A stretch of DNA of 48,173 bases. It comes from JBBQUP01 sp038212305. GTDB taxonomy: Bacteria; Bacteroidota; Bacteroidia; Bacteroidales; Marinilabiliaceae. Below, piece after piece: positions 1 through 8,660 of this stretch. The notes beneath the pieces were generated by a model, which saw nothing but the letters and a program-made list of their open reading frames with translations, ran no database searches and had not been told where the DNA came from. Both the position numbers and the translations under genes were made by a program. The DNA lies in assembly GCA_038212305.1 (NCBI GenBank), contig JBBQUP010000013.1, positions 1 through 48,173 on the forward strand. The letters run 5' to 3'. How positions within the stretch are numbered: position 1 is the first letter of the stretch; the number at the start of each line of letters is the position of its first letter.

Positions 1-2
1 AG

Positions 3-74
3 GCACTTTTTCAAAACCGCAAAAAACCACATGCTGATAATCAGGTAGTTGTAAAAAATAACCCTTCAAAATAA
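3..74 (+). CDS. C-terminal tail of an unidentified protein (partial)
   Basis: One forward frame is open from the window edge to a TAA at 72-74 and encodes 23 residues ending in NNPSK. The composition is hydrophilic and basic, compatible with a cytoplasmic or exposed C-terminus. No family can be recognised from so short a piece, and a chance open frame is quite possible in DNA this AT-rich. The next gene, aroA, ends convergently at 253. The roughly 180 bases between show no clear terminator. Confidence 0.3.
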   Translation, partial: ALFQNRKKPHADNQVVVKNNPSK

Positions 75-252
75 TTAAAAAAAGGCTCTTTTTGGTCTAA
101 ATTTAACATTTCGGGGGTGTAAGGCCTGCAATGTGGGTTAAAGCTAGGTCTGTTGATAGGAGTGTGTATTCGGGTCTACTAATTATTGCTATGTGAGTGG
201 GAAATGCCAAAACAATAAATTTCGACTCGATGCGAACTTTACCTCTTTGCTT

Positions 253-1485
253 TTAGTTTTTTTGATTTATCTCAAAACCCACCTTTTTCAAGTCGTTCCA
301 AAACTCGGGGTACGATTTAGTAATTACGCTTGGATCGTTGATGATAATGTTTTGCTGAGTGATAGCTACAGGAGCAAATGCCATGGCCATGCGGTGATCG
401 TGATAGGTGTCGATAGCAGCTGGAGTAGGATTGTTTCCCATTTTTTCACCTACCCATGTTAGTGTGTCAATGCCGTTGGTAGTAAGTAGGTAGCCCAATT
501 TTTTTAGTTCATCAATGAGTGCATAAATACGGTCGGTTTCTTTGATGCGCAAAGTTTTAAGGCCAGTAAAATGGAATGGAATGTTTAGCAAGCAGCAGGT
601 TACGGCAAAGGTTTGTGCTAAATCGGGTTGACTCGTGAAATCGTAATCGAATTGTTTTGTTAGCGTGCTTGTTTTGTTTAGCCGAACACCGTTTTCGGTG
701 AAAATAGTATCAACACCGAGCGAAACAAAAAGATCAGCTAAAGCCGAGTCACCTTGCGAGCTGTTTTTGTGCAATCCAATTAGCTCGATGGTGGGGATAT
801 TTCCCAATGCCATAATTTCGTACCAATACGAGGCTGCACTCCAATCGCCCTCTACAATTACTTCAATTGGTTTGTATGATGCTTGAGGAATTTCAATAAG
901 GTTATTCGTCCAATTGCTTTTAACACCAAACTCTTCCATGAGTTTTAGTGTTAAATAAATGTAAGGACGTGAAATGATATCGCCTGTTAATTCAATGGTT
1001 AAGCCGCCCTGTATGGTTGGTGCAATCATTAAAATGGCCGAAATATACTGACTGCTAATATCGCCAGCCAATGTAAGTTTGCATCCTTTTAAAGCACATC
1101 CAGTAATTTTAAGTGGAGGATATCCCTCTTTTTCTTTGTATTCGATAATGGCTCCCAATTCGCGTAAGGCATTTACCAAAATGCCAATAGGGCGTTGTTT
1201 CATGCGCTCCGAACCGGTAATTTCCCATTCGCCAACAATTTTAGAGAGAAATGCAGTTAAAAATCGCATGGATGTTCCTGCCGCACCAATATCGAATTTA
1301 TTAGAGTTCGAGTTAAGTGCTGCCAATAATACACGGGTATCATCACTATCGCTCAAATTTTTAATGTCATGTGAGCTATAAGCCAATGCATTGAGAATTA
1401 AAACACGGTTGCTAATACTCTTTGATGTTGGCAGCTCAATTGGAGCAGCTATAAGTGGTTTTTTTACTGAAACCTGGTATTGCAT
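253..1485 (-). CDS. aroA: 3-phosphoshikimate 1-carboxyvinyltransferase (EPSP synthase)
   Basis: Transfers the enolpyruvyl group of PEP to shikimate-3-phosphate, the sixth step of the shikimate pathway, in the cytoplasm. The 410-residue product is near the usual 420-440. Family motifs visible are LPTSKSISNR near residue 19 (phosphate and substrate binding), GAAGTSMRFL near 68, ERMKQRPI near 93, DWSAASYW in the middle and the KETDRI motif toward the C-terminus. The ATG lies 6 bases after the aroB stop, so the two genes almost certainly share a transcript and may be translationally coupled. Nothing looks truncated or unusual. Identification is secure from the motifs and the aroB neighbour. Confidence 0.97.
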   Translation of the reverse strand: MQYQVSVKKPLIAAPIELPTSKSISNRVLILNALAYSSHDIKNLSDSDDTRVLLAALNSNSNKFDIGAAGTSMRFLTAFLSKIVGEWEITGSERMKQRPIGILVNALRELGAIIEYKEKEGYPPLKITGCALKGCKLTLAGDISSQYISAILMIAPTIQGGLTIELTGDIISRPYIYLTLKLMEEFGVKSNWTNNLIEIPQASYKPIEVIVEGDWSAASYWYEIMALGNIPTIELIGLHKNSSQGDSALADLFVSLGVDTIFTENGVRLNKTSTLTKQFDYDFTSQPDLAQTFAVTCCLLNIPFHFTGLKTLRIKETDRIYALIDELKKLGYLLTTNGIDTLTWVGEKMGNNPTPAAIDTYHDHRMAMAFAPVAITQQNIIINDPSVITKSYPEFWNDLKKVGFEINQKN

Positions 1486-1491
1486 GGCGAC

Positions 1492-2580
1492 TTACGAGTT
1501 AACTAATTTTGATTGATGTTGACGGAAATAAGCAAGTGCTGCTTTTATATCATCTTTTGAACAGTCTACATCTATTTTCACTTTTCCGGGAGCTTCTAAA
1601 AGCGTGAAGTTTATTCGTCCCCCTTCGTTCTTCTTATCGTGAAGAGTTAATTCATATAATGTTTCGTCGTGTTTTTCATCGATCATATAAGCACCGTAAA
1701 TTTGACTAATAGTATGGCTTATTTTATCGATTTGCTTAGCATCGAATCCTAGTTTTTTACCTGAAAGATATAATTCGGCGATCATTCCATAAGCCACAGC
1801 ATAGCCATGTAAAAGTGGTTTGCCCGATTTTAAAGCAAAACTCTCAATGGCATGTCCAATGGTATGTCCAAAGTTAAGAGCCTTACGAATACCCATCTCG
1901 GTTGGATCGGCTTGAACAAAGTGCTCCTTGATTGATATTGAGTCGGCAACCAGTGTTTTTAAATCTTCTAAGTTGAGATTTAGTAAATTGAACGATTTAA
2001 GTTGGGTCCACGATTCATCAGAATAAATTAGCGTGTGTTTTATCATCTCGGCAAAGCCCGATTTGAGATTTTCTTTATCTAGAGTATCTAAGAACGAAGT
2101 GTCGATTAATACCGCATGAGCAATGTTGAAAACACCTATTTCGTTTTTAAAGCCCTCGAAGTTGATGCCTGTTTTTCCTCCAACTGATGCATCTACCATA
2201 GATAGCAAGGTGGTTGGAATGTTAATGAATTTCATGCCTCGCTTAAAGGTTGACGCTGCAAATCCACCTAAGTCGGTTGGCATGCCACCACCCAAATTAA
2301 TGAGGATTGATTTACGATCAGCACCTTTGCTGCTTAATGCTTTCCATACCTCAACGGCGGTCATTATGTTTTTGTTGTTGTCGCCCGATTTGATAATTAT
2401 GGTTCTATCAACTGAAATTTTATTGATATGACTAACTCTCGGAAAACAATATTTATAGGAACTCTCATCGGTTAAGAGAAATATTTTTTCGGCATTGAAA
2501 TTTTCTAAAAGCGACTCCAAATCGGCTTTAAGATTGTCAACCAAATATACTTTCGAACCTTCTAGATTTAATCGGCGCAT
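1492..2580 (-). CDS. aroB: 3-dehydroquinate synthase
   Basis: Converts DAHP to 3-dehydroquinate using NAD and a divalent metal, the second step of the shikimate pathway. Visible motifs are GGGMPTDLGGFAAS (nucleotide binding), IPTTLLSMVDASVGGKTG (active-site lysine region), GFAEMIKHTLI (metal-binding Glu region) and NFGHTIGHAIE (metal-binding His). The frame opens at a GTG at 2604, but that codon lies inside a perfect -7 box on the same strand (2604-2611). I therefore place the start at the ATG at 2580, giving 362 residues, a normal AroB length, with a 23-base gap to the box. It is the first gene of an aroB-aroA operon. Confidence 0.95.
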   Translation of the reverse strand: MRRLNLEGSKVYLVDNLKADLESLLENFNAEKIFLLTDESSYKYCFPRVSHINKISVDRTIIIKSGDNNKNIMTAVEVWKALSSKGADRKSILINLGGGMPTDLGGFAASTFKRGMKFINIPTTLLSMVDASVGGKTGINFEGFKNEIGVFNIAHAVLIDTSFLDTLDKENLKSGFAEMIKHTLIYSDESWTQLKSFNLLNLNLEDLKTLVADSISIKEHFVQADPTEMGIRKALNFGHTIGHAIESFALKSGKPLLHGYAVAYGMIAELYLSGKKLGFDAKQIDKISHTISQIYGAYMIDEKHDETLYELTLHDKKNEGGRINFTLLEAPGKVKIDVDCSKDDIKAALAYFRQHQSKLVNS

Positions 2581-2603
2581 AGAGCATTTTTTAATTTGTG
2601 TCA

Positions 2604-2611
2604 CAAAAATA
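2604..2611 (-). promoter_or_regulatory. -7 promoter box of aroB-aroA
   Basis: Read on the minus strand this is TATTTTTG, a perfect match to the Bacteroidota -7 consensus TAnnTTTG. It ends 23 bases before the chosen aroB ATG, the same spacing seen at arcA, purM and the DUF4294 gene in this window. No convincing -33 TTTG element is visible. Confidence 0.55.
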
Positions 2612-2738
2612 ACCTTTTTATTTAAAAATTGTCGTTCTGATTACGCTGATTACGGTTTGTGTTTTTTCGATGAATTAGGGTTGTCTTGAGTTTTTTACGA
2701 TAATAGTGAGATTTATTAAACGAAAAAGGTGATAAATA

Positions 2739-2772
2739 TTGATGATACCCCCAAAAAAGAGTGTTATCTTCG
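2739..2772 (+). promoter_or_regulatory. Possible promoter of glnN
   Basis: TATCTTCG at 2765-2772 matches the -7 consensus TAnnTTTG except for one base, with TTG at 2739-2741 at roughly the distance of a -33 element. The box lies 53 bases upstream of the glnN ATG. The match is imperfect and the call is tentative. Confidence 0.35.
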
Positions 2773-2790
2773 TGTTTTAAGTCAAAACAC
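2772..2790. promoter_or_regulatory. Inverted repeat in the glnN leader
   Basis: GTGTTTT (2772-2778) and AAAACAC (2784-2790) form a perfect 7-bp inverted repeat with a 5-base spacer, directly downstream of the candidate glnN -7 box. It could be an operator at the start site or a short leader hairpin. No known regulator is assigned. Confidence 0.35.
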
Positions 2791-2825
2791 AACCCCTTAC
2801 AATAGAAATATTTAAAAAAAGCTTT

Positions 2826-5015
2826 ATGGCAACATTAAGATTTCAAGCTTTAAAGGAATTATTAGATAAAAAACCTTTAGAGATTAAGCTACCTTCTAGC
2901 AAAGTATCAGAATATTTCGGAGAACTAGTTTTCAACGAATCCGCAATGCGTAAGTTTTTGTCGAAAGAGATTTACAAAGCTGTTATGGATTCGATGAGAG
3001 CAGGCGAAACCATCGATCGAAAAATTGCAGATAGCGTTGCATCAGGAATGAAAGCGTGGTCTATTGAAAAAGGAGCAACTCATTACACGCACTGGTTTCA
3101 ACCATTAACCGATGGTACTGCCGAAAAGCACGATGGATTTATTGATTTTGGTGATAATGGCGAGATAGTTGAAGATTTTTCGGGCAAACTTTTGGCTCAG
3201 CAAGAACCCGATGCCTCATCGTTTCCTTCCGGGGGCATTCGACAAACATTCGAAGCGCGCGGTTATACTGCATGGGATGTATCATCGCCAGCTTTTATTG
3301 TTGGCACTACCTTATGTATTCCTACTGTTTTTATTTCATATACAGGTGAAGCACTCGATTATAAAACACCTTTGTTGCGGGCTATTCATGCTGTCGATAA
3401 AGCGGCTGTTGACATTTGTCAGTTTTTCGATAAAAATGTAACTAAAGTTACCACCAATTTAGGTTGGGAGCAGGAGTTTTTTTTAGTTGATGAAGGATTG
3501 TATATGGCTCGTCCTGATTTAGGATTAACCGGTCGTACGCTAATGGGACATGCATCTGCAAAGGATCAACAATTAGAGGATCATTATTTTGGTTCTATTC
3601 CCGAACGCGTTTGGCGTTTTATGATGGAGCTCGAAATAGAGAGTCATCGATTGGGTATTCCAGTTAAAACGCGGCACAACGAAGTAGCGCCCAATCAGTT
3701 TGAGGTAGCACCTATTTTTGAAGAAGCCAATTTAGCCAACGACCACAATCAGTTGCTTATGGATACCATGAAACGGGTCGCTAAGCATCATGGTTTTGCG
3801 GTGTTATTTCACGAAAAACCTTTTGCTGGTGTAAACGGATCGGGCAAACACAACAACTGGTCGTTAAGTACCGATACAGGTGTGAATTTATTATCGCCAG
3901 GGAAAAACCCTAAAGGGAACATGCAGTTTTTAACCTTTTTGGTTTGCTCAATGGCTGCTGTGTATAAAAATCAGGACTTATTACGAGCTGCCATTTTAAA
4001 TGCCAGCAATTCTCATCGTTTGGGAGCTAACGAAGCTCCTCCAGCAATTATGTCGGTGTTTTTAGGAAGTCAGTTAAGCAGCATGCTTGCCAATATTGTT
4101 GAAAAAGTGAGCGATCAGAAAATGACGCCGGAAGAAAAAACCAATTTAAAACTTGGCGTTGGACGAATACCTGAAATACTTTTGGATAACACCGATCGAA
4201 ATCGTACATCACCTTTTGCCTTTACGGGTAATCGATTTGAGTTTAGAGCTGTGGGTTCATCGGCGAATTGCGCCAACTCTTTAACCGTATTAAATGCAGC
4301 GGTTGCTCAGCAAATGCGTGAATTCAAGATGGATGTGGATAAGCTTATCGACAAAGGTGTTAAGAAAGATGAGGCTATTTTTCAAGTGATCCGCAAGCTA
4401 ATCATTGAATCGAAACCTGTTCATTTTGACGGCGATGGTTATTCGGCCGCATGGAAAGCAGAAGCTAAAAAAAGAGGCTTGTCAAATGTGACATCGGTTC
4501 CCGATTCGTTACTTAATTACTTAAAACCTAACGCTAAAAAAGTATTGATTGATGGTGGCGTTTTAAGCGAAATCGAACTCGAAGCTCGTGTTGAAGTAGA
4601 GTTGGAAAAATACACCAAAAAAATTCAAATAGAAGCTCGTGTTTTAGGCGATTTGGTTATTAATCACATTGTTCCAACTGCGGTATCATATCAAAATAAA
4701 TTAATAAAAAATGTAAAGGGGCTTAAAGATGTATTTGGAGAAGGAGAATACGAAGAGTTAGCATCCGATCGGAAAAATTTGATTCGCGAAATATCAGTCC
4801 ATATCACTACCATTAAAAACAAGGTTCACGAAATGGTTGAAGCTCGTAAAGTGGCTAATAAATTGGAAGATGGCATTAAAAAAGCAAAAGCATATGAAAC
4901 TAAAGTGCTGCCATTTTTAGAGGAGATTCGTTATCATGTTGATAAGCTCGAATTGATTGTTGATAATGAAATGTGGCCGCTTCCAAAATATCGCGAATTG
5001 TTGTTTTTCCGTTAG
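2826..5015 (+). CDS. glnN: Type III glutamine synthetase
   Basis: ATP-dependent synthesis of glutamine from glutamate and ammonium in the cytoplasm. GSIII is the large dodecameric class typical of Bacteroidota and some cyanobacteria. The 729-residue length fits the class. Characteristic segments are RFQALKELL near residue 5, THYTHWFQPLTDGTAEKHD near 81, PSGGIRQTFEARGYTAWD near 134, GWEQEFFLVD (metal-binding Glu pair) near 214, KTRHNEVAPNQFEVAP near 281 and GVNGSGKHNNWS near 333. The gene stands alone between a divergent aroB and a strong terminator, so it is probably monocistronic. It is one of three glutamine synthetase family genes in the window, with a GSI-like homologue immediately downstream and a GSII at 43.5 kb. 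Confidence 0.97.
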   Translation: MATLRFQALKELLDKKPLEIKLPSSKVSEYFGELVFNESAMRKFLSKEIYKAVMDSMRAGETIDRKIADSVASGMKAWSIEKGATHYTHWFQPLTDGTAEKHDGFIDFGDNGEIVEDFSGKLLAQQEPDASSFPSGGIRQTFEARGYTAWDVSSPAFIVGTTLCIPTVFISYTGEALDYKTPLLRAIHAVDKAAVDICQFFDKNVTKVTTNLGWEQEFFLVDEGLYMARPDLGLTGRTLMGHASAKDQQLEDHYFGSIPERVWRFMMELEIESHRLGIPVKTRHNEVAPNQFEVAPIFEEANLANDHNQLLMDTMKRVAKHHGFAVLFHEKPFAGVNGSGKHNNWSLSTDTGVNLLSPGKNPKGNMQFLTFLVCSMAAVYKNQDLLRAAILNASNSHRLGANEAPPAIMSVFLGSQLSSMLANIVEKVSDQKMTPEEKTNLKLGVGRIPEILLDNTDRNRTSPFAFTGNRFEFRAVGSSANCANSLTVLNAAVAQQMREFKMDVDKLIDKGVKKDEAIFQVIRKLIIESKPVHFDGDGYSAAWKAEAKKRGLSNVTSVPDSLLNYLKPNAKKVLIDGGVLSEIELEARVEVELEKYTKKIQIEARVLGDLVINHIVPTAVSYQNKLIKNVKGLKDVFGEGEYEELASDRKNLIREISVHITTIKNKVHEMVEARKVANKLEDGIKKAKAYETKVLPFLEEIRYHVDKLELIVDNEMWPLPKYRELLFFR

Positions 5016-5033
5016 TCAATCGCACAAATTATT

Positions 5034-5063
5034 AAGGCTGTCTGGTTCTTAGGCAGCCTTTTT
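5034..5063 (+). terminator. Intrinsic terminator after glnN
   Basis: A 10-bp stem (5034-5043 with 5051-5060, one G-U pair) encloses a 7-base loop and runs into five T residues. It separates glnN from the next gene, so that gene should have its own promoter or depend on readthrough. Confidence 0.85.
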
Positions 5064-5089
5064 GATACCATTTCATCGAAAAATTTATC

Positions 5090-6454
5090 ATGACAAAGAT
5101 TAGTAACACACAGATTGTCGATTTAATTAACCAATCAGGACATAACAAAGTAAAATTTGCAGTGGCTGATATAGATGGTGTTTTGCGAGGGAAAATTATT
5201 CATAAAGATAAATTTCTATCCATACTCGATGGTTCAGTTGGTTTTTGTGATGTTATCTTCGGGTGGGATTCTTCGGATGTGTGCTATAACAATACCACAT
5301 TTACCGGTTGGCATACAGGTTATCCCGACGTGGAGGTTAAATTGGATTTAAATACTTTACGTTATATCCCTTGGGAAAATGGAATCCCTTTTTTTATAGC
5401 TGATTTATCTGAAAGTAAAACTGGTAGCTTAATTTGCCCTCGAAGCTTATTAAAACGAGTAATTGATAAAGGAACTCAGATGGGCTATAGTGCCATGTTT
5501 TCTCTTGAGTACGAGTGGTTTAATTTTTTAGAGGATGCCAATGAGTTAGCAAAGCGTGGTTATCGTAATCCGCAGCCTATTACTCTCGGCATGTTTGGGT
5601 ATTCACTTCTTCGACCCTCAAAGTATAAGGATTATTACAATCAAATATTTGATGATCTGGAGAAATTTAATGTCAAGCTCGAGGGGATGCATACCGAAAC
5701 AGGTCCTGGCGTTTACGAAGCGGCCATTAAATACGATCGAACATTGGAGGCAGCAGATAAAGCCATTTTGTTTAAGCAATCGGTTAAGGAAATTGCAGCT
5801 CAATATGGTATTATAGCTAGTTTTATGGCTAAATGGAATCACGACTTGCCCGGTTGTGGTGGACATATTCATCAGAGCTTGTGGAATTTAACTGAAAATA
5901 AAAACTTGTTTTATAATGCGAGTGATCCTAATGGAATGAGTGAAGTTTATAAACACTATTTAGCTGGTCAATTGCATTGTTTGCCCTATATTTTACCTTT
6001 GTTTGCTCCCAATGTTAATAGCTATAAGCGATTGGTTGAAGGAGCTTGGGCTCCAACGACTCAAACATGGGGCGTTGATAATCGAACTGCAGCATTCCGA
6101 GTTATTGGAAATTCGGAAACTTCAACGCGACTGGAAACAAGGGTGGCAGGAGCTGATATTAATAGCTATTTAGCCATTTCGGCTTCGTTGGCGGCAGGTT
6201 TATATGGCATTCAGCATGCTTTGCCTTTGCAAAAACAAGCCACTGTTGGCAATGCCTATCAGTTGGAACCCAAAGGAGAACTACCGCTTAATTTATGGGA
6301 AGCCACGCAAAAAATGAAAAATTCACCTTTAGCAAAAGAATTGTTTGGCGATGAGTTTGTTGCTCATTTTTGCGCCACTCGCGAATGGGAATGGAATCAG
6401 TTTAATCGCAAAGTAACCGATTGGGAACTGTCGCGATATTTCGAAATAATTTAA
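5090..6454 (+). CDS. Glutamine synthetase family protein, probable gamma-glutamyl-amine ligase
   Basis: A 454-residue protein of the GSI fold. The N-terminal segment FAVADIDGVLRGK (near residue 23) is the usual opening of the family. The catalytic domain keeps LEYEWF (the Glu-x-Glu metal pair), TETGPGVYEAA, GCGGHIHQSLW (ATP and metal His) and NSYKRLVEG with the glutamate-binding Arg. The flap that in true GSI carries the ammonium-guarding Glu (GYEAP) here reads GAWAP, with Trp at residue 320, followed by WGVDNRTAAFRVI. This pattern resembles PuuA-type gamma-glutamylpolyamine synthetases rather than an ammonium-assimilating enzyme. The genes downstream encode a kinase and a HAD protein. The amine substrate is unknown. 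Confidence 0.8.
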   Translation: MTKISNTQIVDLINQSGHNKVKFAVADIDGVLRGKIIHKDKFLSILDGSVGFCDVIFGWDSSDVCYNNTTFTGWHTGYPDVEVKLDLNTLRYIPWENGIPFFIADLSESKTGSLICPRSLLKRVIDKGTQMGYSAMFSLEYEWFNFLEDANELAKRGYRNPQPITLGMFGYSLLRPSKYKDYYNQIFDDLEKFNVKLEGMHTETGPGVYEAAIKYDRTLEAADKAILFKQSVKEIAAQYGIIASFMAKWNHDLPGCGGHIHQSLWNLTENKNLFYNASDPNGMSEVYKHYLAGQLHCLPYILPLFAPNVNSYKRLVEGAWAPTTQTWGVDNRTAAFRVIGNSETSTRLETRVAGADINSYLAISASLAAGLYGIQHALPLQKQATVGNAYQLEPKGELPLNLWEATQKMKNSPLAKELFGDEFVAHFCATREWEWNQFNRKVTDWELSRYFEII

Positions 6455-6502
6455 TGTCAGTTTTTTCAGAGGACTTGTAAGCACATATCTTTTTATCTCA
6501 GT

Positions 6503-6670
6503 AACTGATTAAATTTAATTTTAGTGAATACAGAGATAGGAAGAATAGTAGATATTAGAAAGACTGGTAAGATATTTTAGATAATTCAAGATGGCGAACA
6601 TTTTATTTTCATCTTTTTATCTTCTCATATTTTATCTAAACATCTATCAAATTTAAACATCATCTCAGTT
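6503..6670. repeat. Palindromic intergenic element, copy A
   Basis: A 168-bp AT-rich element bounded by AACTGA (6503-6508) and its inverse TCAGTT (6665-6670), with TTAAATTTA and AAATTTAA as inner arms. The interior holds further pairing words (AGATAA with TTATCT, AAGATG with CATCTT), so either strand could fold as a long imperfect hairpin. It shares AGTGAATACAGAGATAG (6523-6539) exactly with copy C (inverted) and 13 bases of that word with copy B, plus further similarity to B. It carries no ORF and fills most of the spacer between the ligase-like gene and the kinase gene. Confidence 0.65.
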
Positions 6671-6712
6671 CTAAACATTTATTTATCGTCCTACTCTTTC
6701 TCATCACCATTT

Positions 6713-7753
6713 ATGAAAGAAATAAATTTTTTACGAATAATCTCCAAAGCCTGGAATGCATATGATGCTTCACGGGTTATAAAGTCAGTAACCGATGTGA
6801 GTGCTAAAGTCTCAACCAATCATGTGTTTAAGGTTGATTTTACAAACAGAGGGCCTGTTTATGTCAAGCTTTCCTACTATGGTAAGTTTGAGCACTTTAA
6901 AGAGGATCATATTATTATTAGTAATCTAGGAAATAATCTCGAAGATCCTTACCAAAACTTTATGGCTAAAAGTTTGGTTAAGAACAATGAGGTTTTTATG
7001 TATAAGTATAAGGACGATTGCCAGAATGCCTGGGTTATTTTTTATAACCCAGTTCAGATAAAGAAAAAAATGCCTCGACGACTCGATGAAAAACACATTA
7101 TTAAGCTGGGAGTTGAGATGGCGCAATTTCATAAAGCTTGCGATAATGTTCGATGCACGCTACCTTCGAGCTCAAAAACGCTATTAACCGATGTAGAAAC
7201 GCTCGAAAAGTTAATTCGTGCCGGCAAGACCTTTCAGCATCAGGGAAATGAAAATATGGTGTTAGAGCAATGTCAGCAGTTTCGTGAAAATAGCCATGCT
7301 TGTAATTATGCCACGTTTTCGCATTTACCAGTTTTTGTAGATTGGAATATTGGCAATTTTTCAGTCACATCCGATGGACGTTTCTTTTCGCGATGGGATT
7401 ATGACTGGTTTCGAGTGGCATCAAGGGTAATGGATTTTTATTTCATGAGTCGCGTAGTTTCGGATATTGGCGATAGAACTGAGTTTAGTTATTGGGCTGA
7501 ACCAATGATGGAAGATCGATTTTTACAATTTCTCAAGTCCTACCATTCGATTTATCCCTTAAGCAGCGATGAAGTGGTTTTCATGAAAGAATCGTATCGT
7601 TTTTTTATTTTGAACTATGTAATTAAGGATGGACGGCATTTTTTTAATGAGGTGTATGCTAATAAATTACAAAAAGAAGCTTTTGAAACCCATTTGCCAA
7701 ATTTAGATAAGTGTTTTACCGTTGATAAAATATTAAATGCATTAAAACTATAA
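6713..7753 (+). CDS. APH/choline-kinase-like small-molecule phosphotransferase
   Basis: A 346-residue protein with the signature of the aminoglycoside phosphotransferase/choline kinase fold. A Brenner-type motif reads VDWNIGN, with catalytic Asp210 and metal-binding Asn215; the usual leading HG of HGDxxxxN is absent. It is followed by WDYDW with Asp229 and Asp231 in the place of the metal-binding DxD. The N-terminal half (HVFKVDF, VYVKLSYYG) fits the nucleotide-binding lobe with its lysine. The family phosphorylates hydroxyl groups of choline, homoserine, aminoglycosides, methylthioribose and others. The substrate here cannot be told. Three bases separate it from the HAD gene, so the two are co-translated and probably act on the same metabolite. 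Resistance is not implied by the fold. Confidence 0.7.
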   Translation: MKEINFLRIISKAWNAYDASRVIKSVTDVSAKVSTNHVFKVDFTNRGPVYVKLSYYGKFEHFKEDHIIISNLGNNLEDPYQNFMAKSLVKNNEVFMYKYKDDCQNAWVIFYNPVQIKKKMPRRLDEKHIIKLGVEMAQFHKACDNVRCTLPSSSKTLLTDVETLEKLIRAGKTFQHQGNENMVLEQCQQFRENSHACNYATFSHLPVFVDWNIGNFSVTSDGRFFSRWDYDWFRVASRVMDFYFMSRVVSDIGDRTEFSYWAEPMMEDRFLQFLKSYHSIYPLSSDEVVFMKESYRFFILNYVIKDGRHFFNEVYANKLQKEAFETHLPNLDKCFTVDKILNALKL

Positions 7754-7756
7754 CCT

Positions 7757-8602
7757 ATGGAAATAGTAAATTTTAAAAGTGTTGTTTCAAAATACAAAGC
7801 GGTTTTTTTTGATGCATATGGAGTTCTCAAAAATCATAAAGGTATTTTGCCAGGAGTTCAAAACACCTTCGATTACTTAATTGAAAATAACATCGATTAT
7901 TACATATTAACGAACGATGCTTCACGAAGTCCTATTCGTTTAGCGGAGGGTTATCAGGCAAATGGTATTACTGCAATTACGCCCGATCGAATGATTTCAT
8001 CAGGTATGTTAGCTCGCGAGTATCTTCAATACAAAGTTAAAAAAGGAACAGTTGCTTATTTAGGCACAAGTGGTTCGGCTCATTACATCGAAACAACCGG
8101 ATTGAAAACCATTTCGATAAGTGATGTTCTGTTGGATCGTGTTGATGAACTAGAAGCCATTGTATTTTTAGATGATGAAGGATTTAATTGGAATACTGAT
8201 ATTAATAAGATTATTAATATTCTTCGTCGCAAAAACATGCCTGTAATTGTTGCCAATACCGATATTTCATACCCTGTAAACAAAAATGAAATTTCAATAG
8301 CAGTGGGTGCATTGGCTGATATGGTTGAAGAAATTATTGGTAAAACATTTATTCGCTTTGGCAAGCCCGATGCGCAAATGTTTATGTTTGCCTATGAGCA
8401 AGTTATGGCAAAAAACAATATTGGTAAAGATGAAATTTTAATGGTGGGCGATACCTTAAGAACCGATATTATTGGAGGAAATAAATTTGGGTTAGATACT
8501 GTTTTAGTTTTAACTGGAAATATTATGCCCGATCAGGCCGAAATGAAGATTTCATCCACAGGTATTATACCTAATTATGTTTGCGAATCGGTGGTTATTT
8601 AA
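7757..8602 (+). CDS. HAD-IIA (NagD-like) family hydrolase with a DxY motif I
   Basis: A 281-residue cytosolic HAD protein with a C2-type cap. Motif I is FFDAYGVL with nucleophile Asp19. The usual general acid two residues on is Tyr21 rather than Asp, a pattern better known from haloacid dehalogenases than from phosphatases. Motif II is ILTNDASRS, motif III is Lys203 in RFGKPD and motif IV is MVGDTLRTD with Asp232. GxxxGLDTVLVLTG near the end is typical of the NagD group. It is tightly coupled to the upstream kinase gene and ends at a strong bidirectional terminator. Substrate and reaction are unknown, and the Tyr substitution makes an ordinary phosphatase role uncertain. Confidence 0.8.
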   Translation: MEIVNFKSVVSKYKAVFFDAYGVLKNHKGILPGVQNTFDYLIENNIDYYILTNDASRSPIRLAEGYQANGITAITPDRMISSGMLAREYLQYKVKKGTVAYLGTSGSAHYIETTGLKTISISDVLLDRVDELEAIVFLDDEGFNWNTDINKIINILRRKNMPVIVANTDISYPVNKNEISIAVGALADMVEEIIGKTFIRFGKPDAQMFMFAYEQVMAKNNIGKDEILMVGDTLRTDIIGGNKFGLDTVLVLTGNIMPDQAEMKISSTGIIPNYVCESVVI

Positions 8603-8605
8603 ATA

Positions 8606-8641
8606 AAAACGGGTTAAAAACTTTTGTTCTTAACCCGTTTT
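8606..8641. terminator. Bidirectional terminator
   Basis: A perfect 12-bp inverted repeat AAAACGGGTTAA (8606-8617) / TTAACCCGTTTT (8630-8641) with a 12-base loop. It has a T-rich tail in both directions and lies between the convergent HAD gene and outer-membrane protein gene. Confidence 0.9.
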
Positions 8642-8660
8642 ATGATGTTTAGTTTATAGC

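Noticed and set aside
6713..7753. Reading the APH-like gene as an aminoglycoside resistance gene
   Set aside because: The fold is shared by many metabolic kinases, and the operon context is metabolic.
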